Shown here one piece after another: positions 9,445-17,369 of a DNA stretch of 37,325 nt. Made by a program: the position numbers and the translations under genes. The notes beneath the pieces are model-generated. The model saw nothing but the letters and a program-made list of their open reading frames with translations, ran no database searches and had not been told where the DNA came from. Every line of letters begins with the position of its first letter. The first letter of the stretch is position 1. The DNA lies in the NCBI GenBank assembly GCA_904501895.1, contig CAJGCX010000003.1, positions 1 to 37,325 on the forward strand, in the 5' to 3' direction. Origin of the DNA: Clostridiaceae bacterium. GTDB taxonomy: Bacteria; Bacillota; Clostridia; Oscillospirales; Acutalibacteraceae.

Positions 9445-10164
9445 TTAATGCGAATGACAAGTTTTACCTTTTACTGACTTACCACATTCAGGGCACTTTG
9501 TATCAACTGTAAATCTAACACAAGTGTTACTAGAACCTGTACCTACTTTTTTACCACATACCTGACAATATTCACAAGGGTCATTTTTTTCTAAATAACT
9601 TTCACACCTTGTAGGGTCATAACAAGCATTTCCCCATTCATCATAAGTGTAGAAACTCTTACATGAATGAGAACCACAATAAGGACAACCTTTATTTTCA
9701 AGGCTTAAGATAAAATTATGCGTTTCCTTGCTATCACAATGATGTCCTTTTTTACCACAGCTGTACTCTTTCACACTATCATTACCATAATCAATAATTT
9801 CAGTGTTATTACCCTGCGATATTCCTGAAGGATTTCTCTGTGTTACAGGTTCAGCAGGTTTTACTGTATTTGTCTGTTGATTATTAGGTTTTTGAGTAGT
9901 AGGCTTTGTTGTTTCAGGTTCTTTAAGTTGGATAACCTCAATACCCTTTTCAGTGACATCTTCAGTTTCTTTGAGATTATCAATAATATTATCATCAATG
10001 ATTACATCACTGATAGTCTCTCCAAATTCTGTTGTTGATTCTTGAGTAGGTTTATCTGTATCATTCTCTGCAAATCGACCTACTGTAATGGCAATAAGAA
10101 TCAATACTGCAGCAATTCCAACTACGAGAGCCAAAACAACCTTTTTGTTCTTTAATTTTTTCAT
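9445..10164 (-). CDS. Membrane-anchored Cys-rich (zinc-ribbon-like) protein, 239 aa
   Basis: A short basic N-terminus is followed by one transmembrane segment (about 9-29), a Thr/Pro/Gln-rich linker (about 35-120) and a C-terminal domain from about 130 with many Cys and His residues: CGKKGHHC, CPYC, CEYCQVC and CPECGKS. The spacing resembles several zinc ribbons, unusual for a domain predicted to face outward. It has no lipobox. It lies between the second pseudopilin and the adhesin, 19 bases after the former, so it probably serves pilus assembly, adhesin anchoring or wall interaction, which is inferred from position only. Disulfide-bonded folding is an alternative to metal binding. Confidence 0.7.
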   Translation of the reverse strand: MKKLKNKKVVLALVVGIAAVLILIAITVGRFAENDTDKPTQESTTEFGETISDVIIDDNIIDNLKETEDVTEKGIEVIQLKEPETTKPTTQKPNNQQTNTVKPAEPVTQRNPSGISQGNNTEIIDYGNDSVKEYSCGKKGHHCDSKETHNFILSLENKGCPYCGSHSCKSFYTYDEWGNACYDPTRCESYLEKNDPCEYCQVCGKKVGTGSSNTCVRFTVDTKCPECGKSVKGKTCHSH

Positions 10165-10183
10165 TTTTGTTTCCTCCTACGAT

Positions 10184-10663
10184 TTAGAATTTTTCTGTTA
10201 GTATGGATGTTACCTCTATTGGGATATTAGCAGATGGAAACTGATTACCAGCAAACCACATTGGTATTGTTATTGTATAATTCACAACAAGTTCCAATTC
10301 ATTTGCTTCACGGAAACTGAGAACAGGCTCAGTTATGTGATACAATTCATTACCATCTGTATCATAACTATATAACATCCCATCATTTATTTCCAATGTG
10401 CAAAATGAAATAAGTTCAGTACGAAATTCCTCTGTATCTAATATTTCCGTATAATCATTACCTTGTTTGATACTGTTATATATTTCAGTTGAATTTTGTG
10501 TCACAAAACTATCAAGAACTACCTTTGTGTTTTCTCTCATAACATTAACCTTTGTAATGGACGCTGAATACGTGAAGATTATAGAGAAGATTGCAACAAA
10601 AATGATTATAAGGACACAAGGAAGAATATACCCTTCTGCCTTTTTTGATTTCAATAATTTCAT
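10184..10663 (-). CDS. TadE/TadF-like pseudopilin, 159 aa
   Basis: Starts MKLLKSKKAEGYILP, then one hydrophobic segment (about 13-33) and a roughly 120-residue soluble part. This type IV pilin-like layout (short leader, helix, exported domain) and the shared KKAEGY motif match the 136-aa neighbour. It sits 10 bases after that gene and after TadC, the position where Tad loci encode minor pseudopilins TadE and TadF. The expected role is a minor pilus component or initiation complex processed by the prepilin peptidase. The family assignment rests on architecture and context, because the soluble part is not one I recognise. Confidence 0.7.
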   Translation of the reverse strand: MKLLKSKKAEGYILPCVLIIIFVAIFSIIFTYSASITKVNVMRENTKVVLDSFVTQNSTEIYNSIKQGNDYTEILDTEEFRTELISFCTLEINDGMLYSYDTDGNELYHITEPVLSFREANELELVVNYTITIPMWFAGNQFPSANIPIEVTSILTEKF

Positions 10664-10673
10664 AAGTCAACAC

Positions 10674-11084
10674 CTACTTCCAATACTTTTCGGAGATACC
10701 TGACCTATGACTTGTTACGGTTACTGGTATCCTAAACATACCGAGTCCTTGGATATATGTCTCTACAGAAACATATACATCCATTTGGTCACCAAGTTGA
10801 ACTCTCTTATAGTGGGCATTAAAGTAGCTTTCTGCGTCAGTATCTACTTGAAAATCAAAAAACTGATTTTGTAAGCTTTCAACTCTTTCATCAAACTCAC
10901 TATCAAAACATCCATTATAAGTTGCCGTTTCAATTAGCTGACCTGATATTTCATCAAGGTCCTGTTTGAGTGTCATAAATTGAAAAATATTAAGAACAAC
11001 TACAACCACCATCAATATAGCAAAAATACCAACCACAACATCAATATATCCTTCAGCTTTTTTTGAAGTAATTATCTTTTTCAT
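10674..11084 (-). CDS. DUF4320-like TadE pseudopilin, 136 aa
   Basis: MKKIITSKKAEGYIDVV leads into one membrane helix (about 14-34, rich in Val and Ile), then an exported domain with LDEISGQLIETATYNGC and a beta-rich end (VTVTSHRSG). This agrees with the DUF4320/TadE type of Firmicutes pseudopilins. The KKAEGY motif just before the helix is shared with the other pilin-like proteins here and is the likely recognition site of the prepilin peptidase. It follows TadC by 12 bases and has a strong ribosome site (GGAGGTGG). Confidence 0.75.
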   Translation of the reverse strand: MKKIITSKKAEGYIDVVVGIFAILMVVVVVLNIFQFMTLKQDLDEISGQLIETATYNGCFDSEFDERVESLQNQFFDFQVDTDAESYFNAHYKRVQLGDQMDVYVSVETYIQGLGMFRIPVTVTSHRSGISEKYWK

Positions 11085-11096
11085 ATTCCACCTCCG

Positions 11097-11966
11097 TTAA
11101 GCAAAAAGAACACCAACAGATGAAACTATCTGAGCAAGAATAACTACGATATATATAAGCATAAAACAAAAGAGAAGACACATCGAAAGTTTTTTTACTT
11201 TCTTCGGTATCTTCTCTGCCTCAAGTTTTAACTGTTGTCTTTGAATATCTGCAAACTTCATTGAAAGCGAATTCCAATATACTGTGTTTATATCACCTCT
11301 GTCAATGGAAATAAGACCACGACACACATCACTCATAAGTGGTGAACCTACTCTTGCTTCAAGTCTTGTGATAGCAACTTCAGTATTACCAGAACGAATA
11401 TCTGCAGCAGTAATATCAAGTTCATGTTTAAGTTCAGGTCCTGCATTACGAGCAAATGACTCAATCATTTTAAGAACATCCTTATCGTGCATAAGTGCTT
11501 TTTCAATCTTAAACACAAACCTTGGGAGTTCATATTCAATTTTTGCTCTTTTTTTCTTTATTCTAACAGATATTCCTTTTATATTCATTCGATACAGAAT
11601 AAAAGCAAGAAAAAGTATAATCGGTGACAATATCGGAAATATGAAAAGCATTGGAATAGCAAACACACCAACAATTAAAGATTTTACAATCGCATTTGCC
11701 ATAAACATTTCAGGTGATATATCCATTTGTGCTGTTCTCAAATCTGACTCCAATTGACCTCTTTTATAATCATTAAGTCTTAATTTTCTTGCTATAAATG
11801 AAGCAAATGAAGAAAGCCAAACATCAATACTGCTCGTTTTCTCTTTCTGCTGTTTTACGAGGTTATTTACTGCTTTTGATGTTCTTATATATGGGATACG
11901 GAAATAGTCTGCAAGAATCAAATAAAGGGCAATACCAAAAAGTATGCCCACAATAATTTTAATCAT
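11097..11966 (-). CDS. tadC: TadC-type inner platform protein
   Basis: A 289-aa membrane protein of the T2SSF/TadC family with hydrophobic segments near the N-terminus, at about 90-125, and at the C-terminus. The central cytoplasmic part includes YELPRFVFKIEKALMHDKDVLKMIESFARNAGPELKHEL in pieces typical of the T2SSF domain. It pairs with TadB to form the platform on which the TadA ATPase acts to extrude or retract the Flp pilus. It follows tadB by 14 bases and is read with it. Confidence 0.85.
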   Translation of the reverse strand: MIKIIVGILFGIALYLILADYFRIPYIRTSKAVNNLVKQQKEKTSSIDVWLSSFASFIARKLRLNDYKRGQLESDLRTAQMDISPEMFMANAIVKSLIVGVFAIPMLFIFPILSPIILFLAFILYRMNIKGISVRIKKKRAKIEYELPRFVFKIEKALMHDKDVLKMIESFARNAGPELKHELDITAADIRSGNTEVAITRLEARVGSPLMSDVCRGLISIDRGDINTVYWNSLSMKFADIQRQQLKLEAEKIPKKVKKLSMCLLFCFMLIYIVVILAQIVSSVGVLFA

Positions 11967-11980
11967 TGTTTTCTACCTCC

Positions 11981-12904
11981 CTACGCCTTGTATTCCACAG
12001 GTTTTGTGAACTTTAACATAAACAAATATGTTACTACTATCACAACACCACATACACCAAGAACGATTTTGCCCGGTGTTTCAAATATGAGAGTGTGAAA
12101 CCAATCTTTATTGAGAACATAAAGCAAAGGAATATTACCAACTACAAGACCTACCATTGTGTAATATTCTGTTCTTACAGCTGACATCATGGTATTTAGT
12201 TCATTATTAACAATACGAACATCGGTAAGTTTTGAAACAATAGGTTGTAAGGTATCTTTCATTTCTTGATTGTCCTGACACTGTATAAGAGTATCTACCC
12301 ATTCACGAAAGATTTCATCATCAACCTTGTTTTTCAGGTTATATAATGCCTGTTTAATACTTGAAGATACTGCCATAGCGTCACCTACAAACGCTGTAAA
12401 ACTTTCTTTAAGTGGTGGTTTGATATATGGTAAGTTTTCTTGTACTGCAGATACAATATCACCATCTCTTGAATATGAAGTAGTAATAATTGAAAGTGCA
12501 GTTTCAAGTTCTTCTTTCGTCTGCTTCTCATAAATAGAAATAATATTACGAACATAAATAAAAGGAATCGTTGCAAATGATACTGATAAAGCAGGAATAA
12601 GGAATACATTATCAATCAAAACAGCCACAACTGCACCTACAGCAAAAAGAACAAGTGCTGATGAACATACTAATGCAAACTTTCCTTCTTTACCACAAGA
12701 TGCCAAAGCAGATTGGAGATACATAAACTTCGCACCCAATCCATTTTTCTTTTTACCTGCTCGTAATGCTCTTGCTCTGTCACGTAGATTAGGTTTCTTT
12801 AAAAGAACCGAATTAAAATCTTCTGTAATCTGTTGTGGTGTTAAATTTAAAAAGCAAACAATTGCTATGATAATAAAAACTGATGCAATCATTGGGAGTA
12901 TCAT
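11981..12904 (-). CDS. tadB: TadB-type inner platform protein
   Basis: A 307-aa T2SSF-family membrane protein with an N-terminal helix (about 3-20), a central helix pair (about 85-120) and a C-terminal helix pair (about 245-298). The middle carries the soluble helical bundle (YEKQTKEELETALSIIT and following). Its ATG overlaps the end of tadA by 4 bases (ATGA-type coupling), which suggests coupled translation of motor and platform. Length and order agree with other Tad loci. Confidence 0.85.
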   Translation of the reverse strand: MILPMIASVFIIIAIVCFLNLTPQQITEDFNSVLLKKPNLRDRARALRAGKKKNGLGAKFMYLQSALASCGKEGKFALVCSSALVLFAVGAVVAVLIDNVFLIPALSVSFATIPFIYVRNIISIYEKQTKEELETALSIITTSYSRDGDIVSAVQENLPYIKPPLKESFTAFVGDAMAVSSSIKQALYNLKNKVDDEIFREWVDTLIQCQDNQEMKDTLQPIVSKLTDVRIVNNELNTMMSAVRTEYYTMVGLVVGNIPLLYVLNKDWFHTLIFETPGKIVLGVCGVVIVVTYLFMLKFTKPVEYKA

Positions 12905-14214
12905 TTATAATCAGCTCCCTTCTTTAAGAATTTATTAAGTTCCTCCTGTGGTACACCAAACTGCAGGAGTTTCTTTTTCAAACTGTCTGACATTATTTCA
13001 GGTTGTTCAAAATACCCTTCTGTTACAAATTTACCATTTACAACTTTGTTTTTAGTTATATGAAATCTAAAAAGAGTATGGTAAACCCTCTCTCCATTGG
13101 ACAATATTTCGCACTCGGAAATATCCATAATCTTTCTTTCGTTGTTCTCCAACTTGTGAGTATATACAACTATAGGAAATGCCTGTCCGGCCTGCATAAG
13201 CGAGGTTTTAAAATCAATTGGAAAACGTTTCTGACAAAGAAGTGCTATTCGCATATGTGCTGAATCTGCAGCAAATGCGTGAACTGTTGATACCACGGTG
13301 TGACCTGTAAGACTTGCTTCAACTGCAGAATAACATTCTACATCTCGCATTTCACCTACACAAACAATATCAGGATTGAATCGAAGTGATGCCACAACAA
13401 GGTCTTCCTGTGTAATATCAAATGCTGGATTATCAGAAGGTCGTGAAAGAGTGTGAACAACATTGTTAACTACCCTACCATTCTTCTTTCGGACAAGAGA
13501 AAGTTCTCGTGAACCCGTCTCAATGGTGAAAACTCGTTTGACATCAGGAATAGTTGCAAGAAGTGCATTAAGAAGTGTTGTTTTACCTGAACTTGTTGCA
13601 CCTGCAACAACGGTAGAAACACCATACCTTAAACACATACAAAGAAAATCTACCATCTTTTCTGTTGCATTACCGGAAGATATTATTTGCTTTTTATTAA
13701 CTCTTGACGGGTGCAAAAGACGTATTGAAACACTTACTCCCACTTCATCGTCAACAATAGGTTCTTTAAGTGCTGTAATACGGGTATTATTAGGCAAATG
13801 ACCTTGTGACATAGGAGTCGAGTTATCAATTATCATGCCTGAATGATGGAGAAGTCGTTTTACAATATCAACAGCATGAGATGGTGAATAAAAATGTTCT
13901 TTCACCTTTACTGTTCTACCTGATGTGTAGGTAATAGCAATATCATTCCAAGCATTAATATTGATTTCTTCAATATTATCTCTACCTAGATATTTGGTAA
14001 GAATTGAGTACTCAGCCATTTCAGAATAGAGTTTATTGCTCAATTCCATTTGCGTCATATTGTCAACAACATAACCACCGTCACGCAAAAATTTATCTAT
14101 ATATGACTTGAGCTGTGGTAATTTTTTACTATCAGATAATGCCGCCGCATAACGGGAAGAGATATGCTCTTGAATCATTGAAAGCAGCGGCACAAAATCA
14201 ATGTTTTTCTGCAT
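12901..14214 (-). CDS. tadA: TadA/CpaF secretion ATPase
   Basis: A 437-aa hexameric secretion ATPase of the VirB11/PilT superfamily that powers Tad pilus assembly. Walker A GATSSGKT is at 205-212, Walker B VCVGEMRD at about 284-291, and the His box GHTVVSTVHA at 304-313. The N-terminal domain has the expected NIEEININAWNDI element. GGAG lies 8 bases before the ATG. It follows the TadZ-like gene by 18 bases and overlaps tadB by 4. All catalytic motifs appear intact, so the motor should be active. Confidence 0.92.
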   Translation of the reverse strand: MQKNIDFVPLLSMIQEHISSRYAAALSDSKKLPQLKSYIDKFLRDGGYVVDNMTQMELSNKLYSEMAEYSILTKYLGRDNIEEININAWNDIAITYTSGRTVKVKEHFYSPSHAVDIVKRLLHHSGMIIDNSTPMSQGHLPNNTRITALKEPIVDDEVGVSVSIRLLHPSRVNKKQIISSGNATEKMVDFLCMCLRYGVSTVVAGATSSGKTTLLNALLATIPDVKRVFTIETGSRELSLVRKKNGRVVNNVVHTLSRPSDNPAFDITQEDLVVASLRFNPDIVCVGEMRDVECYSAVEASLTGHTVVSTVHAFAADSAHMRIALLCQKRFPIDFKTSLMQAGQAFPIVVYTHKLENNERKIMDISECEILSNGERVYHTLFRFHITKNKVVNGKFVTEGYFEQPEIMSDSLKKKLLQFGVPQEELNKFLKKGADYK

Positions 14215-14232
14215 TTATATTTCTCCAATCAA

Positions 14233-14958
14233 TTAAATTATTCTGTTTACAATTTTAGAGAGCACAGCACGATACTTTTTGTCTTTTGCTCTTTCATACA
14301 GAAGTCCGTCAAGCTGTTGACTTCTTACTTGCTTACTGAATGGCAATATATATTCAATGTTTTTCACATTAGTTCTTACATCATCAACAGGAGAATAAAG
14401 TTCATTCTCATTCACATTGAGAACTCTTATTGCTCGTTCACTATTAGTTCCGAACAATTCTTCATTAGATGCAAGATAAACCATACTTTTAAGGTCAGGT
14501 GAAAGCACCATAATAACCTCATATGCATTTCTCAATGCAATTTGTGATATAAGGTCATTTTCTTCATCTGTACAATCAACAAATATATAACCTGCCATAT
14601 TATTAAGTACATCAAAGAATGCATTAACCTTATCTTCTGTTAATTCTGCAAAATCGTATTTATTCTCCCCTGCTTTGTATCCAAGACAACTAAAGTTGTT
14701 CATTGATTTTACAGTTACCAAGTGATTAAGGATATCCTCTTCATAAATATCAGTTTTATCAAACATAGAACCAAGAGAAAAAATACTGTCAGGTGTATAG
14801 TTAGGAAACAAAACACCCAAAGCTGGGACTTTTAGGGATGGTGAAATATATATTACTGCTCCATTTGATGTAGCACAGTAAAGTTCTTGTGCCAATTTTA
14901 AAGTGACGGTTGTTTTGCCACTACCGGGAGAACCGATTACTGCAATAATTTTAGCCAT
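14233..14958 (-). CDS. TadZ/CpaE-like P-loop ATPase
   Basis: A 241-aa P-loop protein starting MAKIIAVIGSPGSGKTT, related in layout to the ParA/MinD-type CpaE/TadZ proteins that position the Tad machine. The loop is a plain Walker A (GSPGSGKT) rather than the deviant KGGxGKT form. A hydrophobic Walker B-like strand (YIFVDCTDEE) lies at about 125-135. The start at 14958 is preferred because GTGAGG lies about 10 bases upstream; a GTG at 14973 in the same frame is part of that ribosome site. It overlaps the end of cpaB by 8 bases. TadZ is judged from fold and position, and direct identity is uncertain. Confidence 0.72.
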   Translation of the reverse strand: MAKIIAVIGSPGSGKTTVTLKLAQELYCATSNGAVIYISPSLKVPALGVLFPNYTPDSIFSLGSMFDKTDIYEEDILNHLVTVKSMNNFSCLGYKAGENKYDFAELTEDKVNAFFDVLNNMAGYIFVDCTDEENDLISQIALRNAYEVIMVLSPDLKSMVYLASNEELFGTNSERAIRVLNVNENELYSPVDDVRTNVKNIEYILPFSKQVRSQQLDGLLYERAKDKKYRAVLSKIVNRII

Positions 14959-15685
14959 TTTTATCAGCCTCACTTATATTGTTTTTTGCAATAAATTCAT
15001 CCTGTGCATTAAGAAATTTATTTGCTGTTGCATCATCACCTCTGTAAACGAGAGCCACGTGCATTACAGCACTTTCTTCATAGTTAGCCAATACTTTAGC
15101 TTGTTCTACTGATACAAGAACTGTAATTGTTGTTGGGAGTTCAAAACTACCATCTTCGTTTTGTATAACATCATTTTCATCAATACCACCCGATGTGGTT
15201 GTAGTGATTACTTTGACATATTTAAGAGATGATGGAATTTCTGTATTATCATCCTTATCAGTTACACAAATACTTACAATATCACCATTTTCAAGTTTAC
15301 CCGAAAGACCACCTGCAAAAGAATTGATTGTAATACTCATTGCGACTTTATCACCTTTGAGTGATGATAAAACATCCTTTGACGTATTTGCATTGTCTGT
15401 TACTTTGTTTTCTGTTGCAAAATCACCTTTAAAAATATCAGCAGTTGCATATTTACCGACAACCATTTTTTTGTCTTTAATCACATTGTCTGGTAATGCT
15501 GAATTTGAGATTTTTACCACTTCAATATCCGTATCTTTAATTTCTGCACCGTGAGAAACATCTGTTATGAACCTGACAACCTCTGTTTTTTTATCCGAGA
15601 TATTATTCACCAGAGGTGACACAAGAAATGTTACTGCCACAGAAAGAATAATACAGACAATACCTATCGCTGTTCTGTTTTTCAT
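14951..15685 (-). CDS. cpaB: CpaB/RcpC-like SAF-domain pilus assembly protein
   Basis: A 244-aa protein with an N-terminal membrane anchor (about 7-28) followed by a SAF domain: RFITDVSHGAEIKDTDIEVVKI and LPDNVIKDKKMVVGKYATADIFKGD in the usual spacing of CpaB/RcpC. These exported proteins are a standard part of Tad machines, though their exact task in Gram-positives is unclear. It follows the prepilin peptidase by 14 bases, with AAGGAGGAATCAC as ribosome site, and overlaps the TadZ-like gene. Confidence 0.82.
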   Translation of the reverse strand: MKNRTAIGIVCIILSVAVTFLVSPLVNNISDKKTEVVRFITDVSHGAEIKDTDIEVVKISNSALPDNVIKDKKMVVGKYATADIFKGDFATENKVTDNANTSKDVLSSLKGDKVAMSITINSFAGGLSGKLENGDIVSICVTDKDDNTEIPSSLKYVKVITTTTSGGIDENDVIQNEDGSFELPTTITVLVSVEQAKVLANYEESAVMHVALVYRGDDATANKFLNAQDEFIAKNNISEADKNG

Positions 15686-15699
15686 TGTGTGATTCCTCC

Positions 15700-16371
15700 T
15701 TAAATGAAGTACATAGCCATAAATCCAATTGACAAATATGGAACCAATGGAAATGCTTTTCCCTTTGTATGGGACTTATGGCTAAAATATATGTTACAAA
15801 TAATTGCAAGAAAAAGACCGATAATAAGACCTGCTATACCCTTTTGAAAACCTAAAACAAAAGCACAGGCAGCAGAGATTTTAACATCTGCTCCACCAAG
15901 TTTATTTTTACTTACCATAGCACAAATTAACAACATACCACCGATTGCAAAGCCACCCAAAAGCTTCATTGGGATATCTATGATGTTAATACCTATAAAT
16001 CCTGTGACGAAAATCAAAACAGAAACGAAATCTTTCACTTCATGAGTCTGTATGTCTGATACCGACGCATAGAATAAAATTTGCAAAAAGATAATACCTT
16101 TAATGAGTTCCATTGACCATCCAAAAGTCATTAGCAAACTTGACACAGCAATAATACTGAAGCAATGATATATTGGGACTTTTTCGTCGTCTTTTTTATA
16201 TCCCGGCGTTCTGCTTATAACTAACTTTGAAATTTTATGCATAACAAGATAAAAGAGCAAAATAGATATAAAAATGAAAAGTGTATATATAACTTCTTGA
16301 AAATTCAAATTTGAGATTTGCTCAAACGAAACCAGTTTTATCGGTCCAATTGGTTGAATAAATTTAGTCAT
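15700..16371 (-). CDS. TadV/CpaA prepilin peptidase
   Basis: A 223-aa polytopic membrane protein of the type IV prepilin (A24) peptidase family. The two catalytic aspartates lie in the sequences SDIQTHEVKD (after the second helix) and GGADVKISA, the GxGD-like box. An ATG at 16371 is chosen because GTGAGGACTGATAAT precedes it; an upstream ATG in the same frame lies inside the terminator-like hairpin and is unlikely. It should cleave the leader of the two pilins and the two pseudopilins of this operon. Confidence 0.85.
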   Translation of the reverse strand: MTKFIQPIGPIKLVSFEQISNLNFQEVIYTLFIFISILLFYLVMHKISKLVISRTPGYKKDDEKVPIYHCFSIIAVSSLLMTFGWSMELIKGIIFLQILFYASVSDIQTHEVKDFVSVLIFVTGFIGINIIDIPMKLLGGFAIGGMLLICAMVSKNKLGGADVKISAACAFVLGFQKGIAGLIIGLFLAIICNIYFSHKSHTKGKAFPLVPYLSIGFMAMYFI

Positions 16372-16385
16372 ATTATCAGTCCTCA

Positions 16386-16417
16386 CAAAAACGGTGAGGC
16401 AGATAAACCTGCCCCAC
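16386..16417 (-). terminator. Intra-operon hairpin after the pilin genes
   Basis: Leftward, GTGGGGCAG pairs with CTGCCTCAC (9 bp, one G-T) around a six-base loop, then CGTTTTT. It lies between the second pilin gene and the prepilin peptidase, the usual place for partial termination that makes pilin mRNA more abundant than machine mRNA. Confidence 0.7.
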
Positions 16418-16429
16418 CACAAATATTAT

Positions 16430-16693
16430 TTATCCAACATAATTAAACATTGCTTCTACTCTTTCTTCAACAGCCGGAGCCATTGTTTCATTAAAGAGTG
16501 AATAGAGAAGTGTAAGGATAAGAGCACCGAGCACTACGGCAATAAGTACCTTAACGCCGGTATCCACATAAGCTTCTGCTTTTGTACCATCGAGAACCGA
16601 ATGTGCTTTTGCATTCAATGTTGCTTCCTGAACAGCAAAAACATCCTTAACTTTCTGAACTGCTGATTTTACAAGTGATTTAATCTTTTTCAT
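16430..16693 (-). CDS. flp: Flp-type major pilin, copy 2
   Basis: An 87-aa prepilin identical to copy 1 over residues 1-64 and different at 9 of the last 23 positions (Ser65, MAPAVEERVEAMFNYVG end). It has a long basic, amphipathic leader (about 1-38), the motif TKAEAYVD, then a single very hydrophobic helix (about 46-64) and a short C-terminal tail. Class III (Flp) pilins have this size and layout, although the cleavage motif differs from the classic G/xxxxEY. It is 18 bases downstream of copy 1 and followed by a hairpin. Confidence 0.78.
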   Translation of the reverse strand: MKKIKSLVKSAVQKVKDVFAVQEATLNAKAHSVLDGTKAEAYVDTGVKVLIAVVLGALILTLLYSLFNETMAPAVEERVEAMFNYVG

Positions 16694-16711
16694 TATTTAT
16701 TATCCCCTCTC

Positions 16712-16975
16712 TTAACCTGCGTAGTTAAAGAGTCCTTCAACTCTTGTCTTGACTGTTGGCATGATTGTTTCGTTGAAAAGCGCGTAAAGAAGTGTAAGGA
16801 TGAGAGCACCAAGCACCACGGCAATAAGCACCTTAACTCCGGTATCCACATAAGCCTCTGCTTTTGTACCGTCAAGAACCGAATGTGCTTTTGCATTCAA
16901 TGTTGCTTCCTGAACAGCAAAAACATCCTTAACTTTCTGAACTGCTGATTTTACGAGTGATTTAATTTTTTTCAT
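16712..16975 (-). CDS. flp: Flp-type major pilin, copy 1
   Basis: An 87-aa prepilin with the same leader, TKAEAYVD motif and hydrophobic helix as copy 2, ending LFNETIMPTVKTRVEGLFNYAG. The two genes differ at the DNA level by a scatter of silent changes over their shared N-terminal part, so the identical protein is kept by selection or by repeated gene conversion. It follows spoVG by 23 bases (ribosome site GGAGG within TTTGGAGG). Two pilin genes allow mixed or alternating fibres whose surface differs mainly in the C-terminal tail. Confidence 0.78.
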   Translation of the reverse strand: MKKIKSLVKSAVQKVKDVFAVQEATLNAKAHSVLDGTKAEAYVDTGVKVLIAVVLGALILTLLYALFNETIMPTVKTRVEGLFNYAG

Positions 16976-16998
16976 GTTGTTTTACCTCCAAATTTAGA

Positions 16999-17274
16999 TT
17001 AGTTGTTTTCTGAAATTTTTTCGTCATAAGCGTTAAACAAAGCTTCTTCCATTTGCTTTCGCACAGAAGAAGTTATTGGATGACAAACAGGTTTCTTTAC
17101 TTCTTCACCCTGTTTCATCCATGAAGTCTGAGGCATTGTTATGTATCTGCCTTTTTCATTTTCACAGATACCTACACCGTGAATAACAAAGCCCTCATCA
17201 ATAACCACATTAGCATAAGCTTTTGTTGGTCTATCACCTTTAAAAATCTTTTTAATTTCTACCTTAATATTCAT
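16999..17274 (-). CDS. spoVG: SpoVG family regulator
   Basis: A 91-aa protein of the SpoVG family: starts MNIKVEIKKIF, with KAYANVVIDEGFVIHGVGICE and GRYITMPQTSW at the usual places, and PICHPI-like PVCHPITSSVRKQMEEALFNAY at the C-terminus. SpoVG proteins of Firmicutes bind nucleic acid and act as pleiotropic regulators. Here it heads the pilus genes and follows parB by 95 bases, with AAAGGA as ribosome site and an inverted repeat between. Control of pilin expression is an inference from position. SpoVG genes also occur often on Clostridial mobile elements. Confidence 0.9.
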   Translation of the reverse strand: MNIKVEIKKIFKGDRPTKAYANVVIDEGFVIHGVGICENEKGRYITMPQTSWMKQGEEVKKPVCHPITSSVRKQMEEALFNAYDEKISENN

Positions 17275-17289
17275 TGTTTGTCCTTTCTT

Positions 17290-17329
17290 TGTACTGTTAA
17301 AAAGAATATTTATCTTTAAATTCAGTACA
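17290..17329. promoter_or_regulatory. Inverted repeat upstream of spoVG
   Basis: TGTACTG (17290-17296) is the exact reverse complement of CAGTACA (17323-17329), separated by 26 AT-rich bases in the parB-spoVG gap. The layout fits an operator or an mRNA stem close to the spoVG ribosome site. No clear sigma-A promoter is seen next to it. Confidence 0.4.
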
Positions 17330-17369
17330 GTAAGTTTTTAATTAAATGGTATTTTTGAGAGAGAAAATA

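Noticed and set aside
11284..11757. 157-aa rightward frame opposite tadC
   Set aside because: Antisense to a well-supported TadC sequence; composition is that of a reverse-strand shadow.
16372..16422. Upstream start of the prepilin peptidase
   Set aside because: The extra 17 codons are the terminator-like hairpin; the start at 16371 has a proper ribosome site.
16430..16975. Repeat array such as CRISPR
   Set aside because: The repeated DNA is explained by two homologous pilin genes; no short regular repeats with unique spacers occur anywhere in the window.
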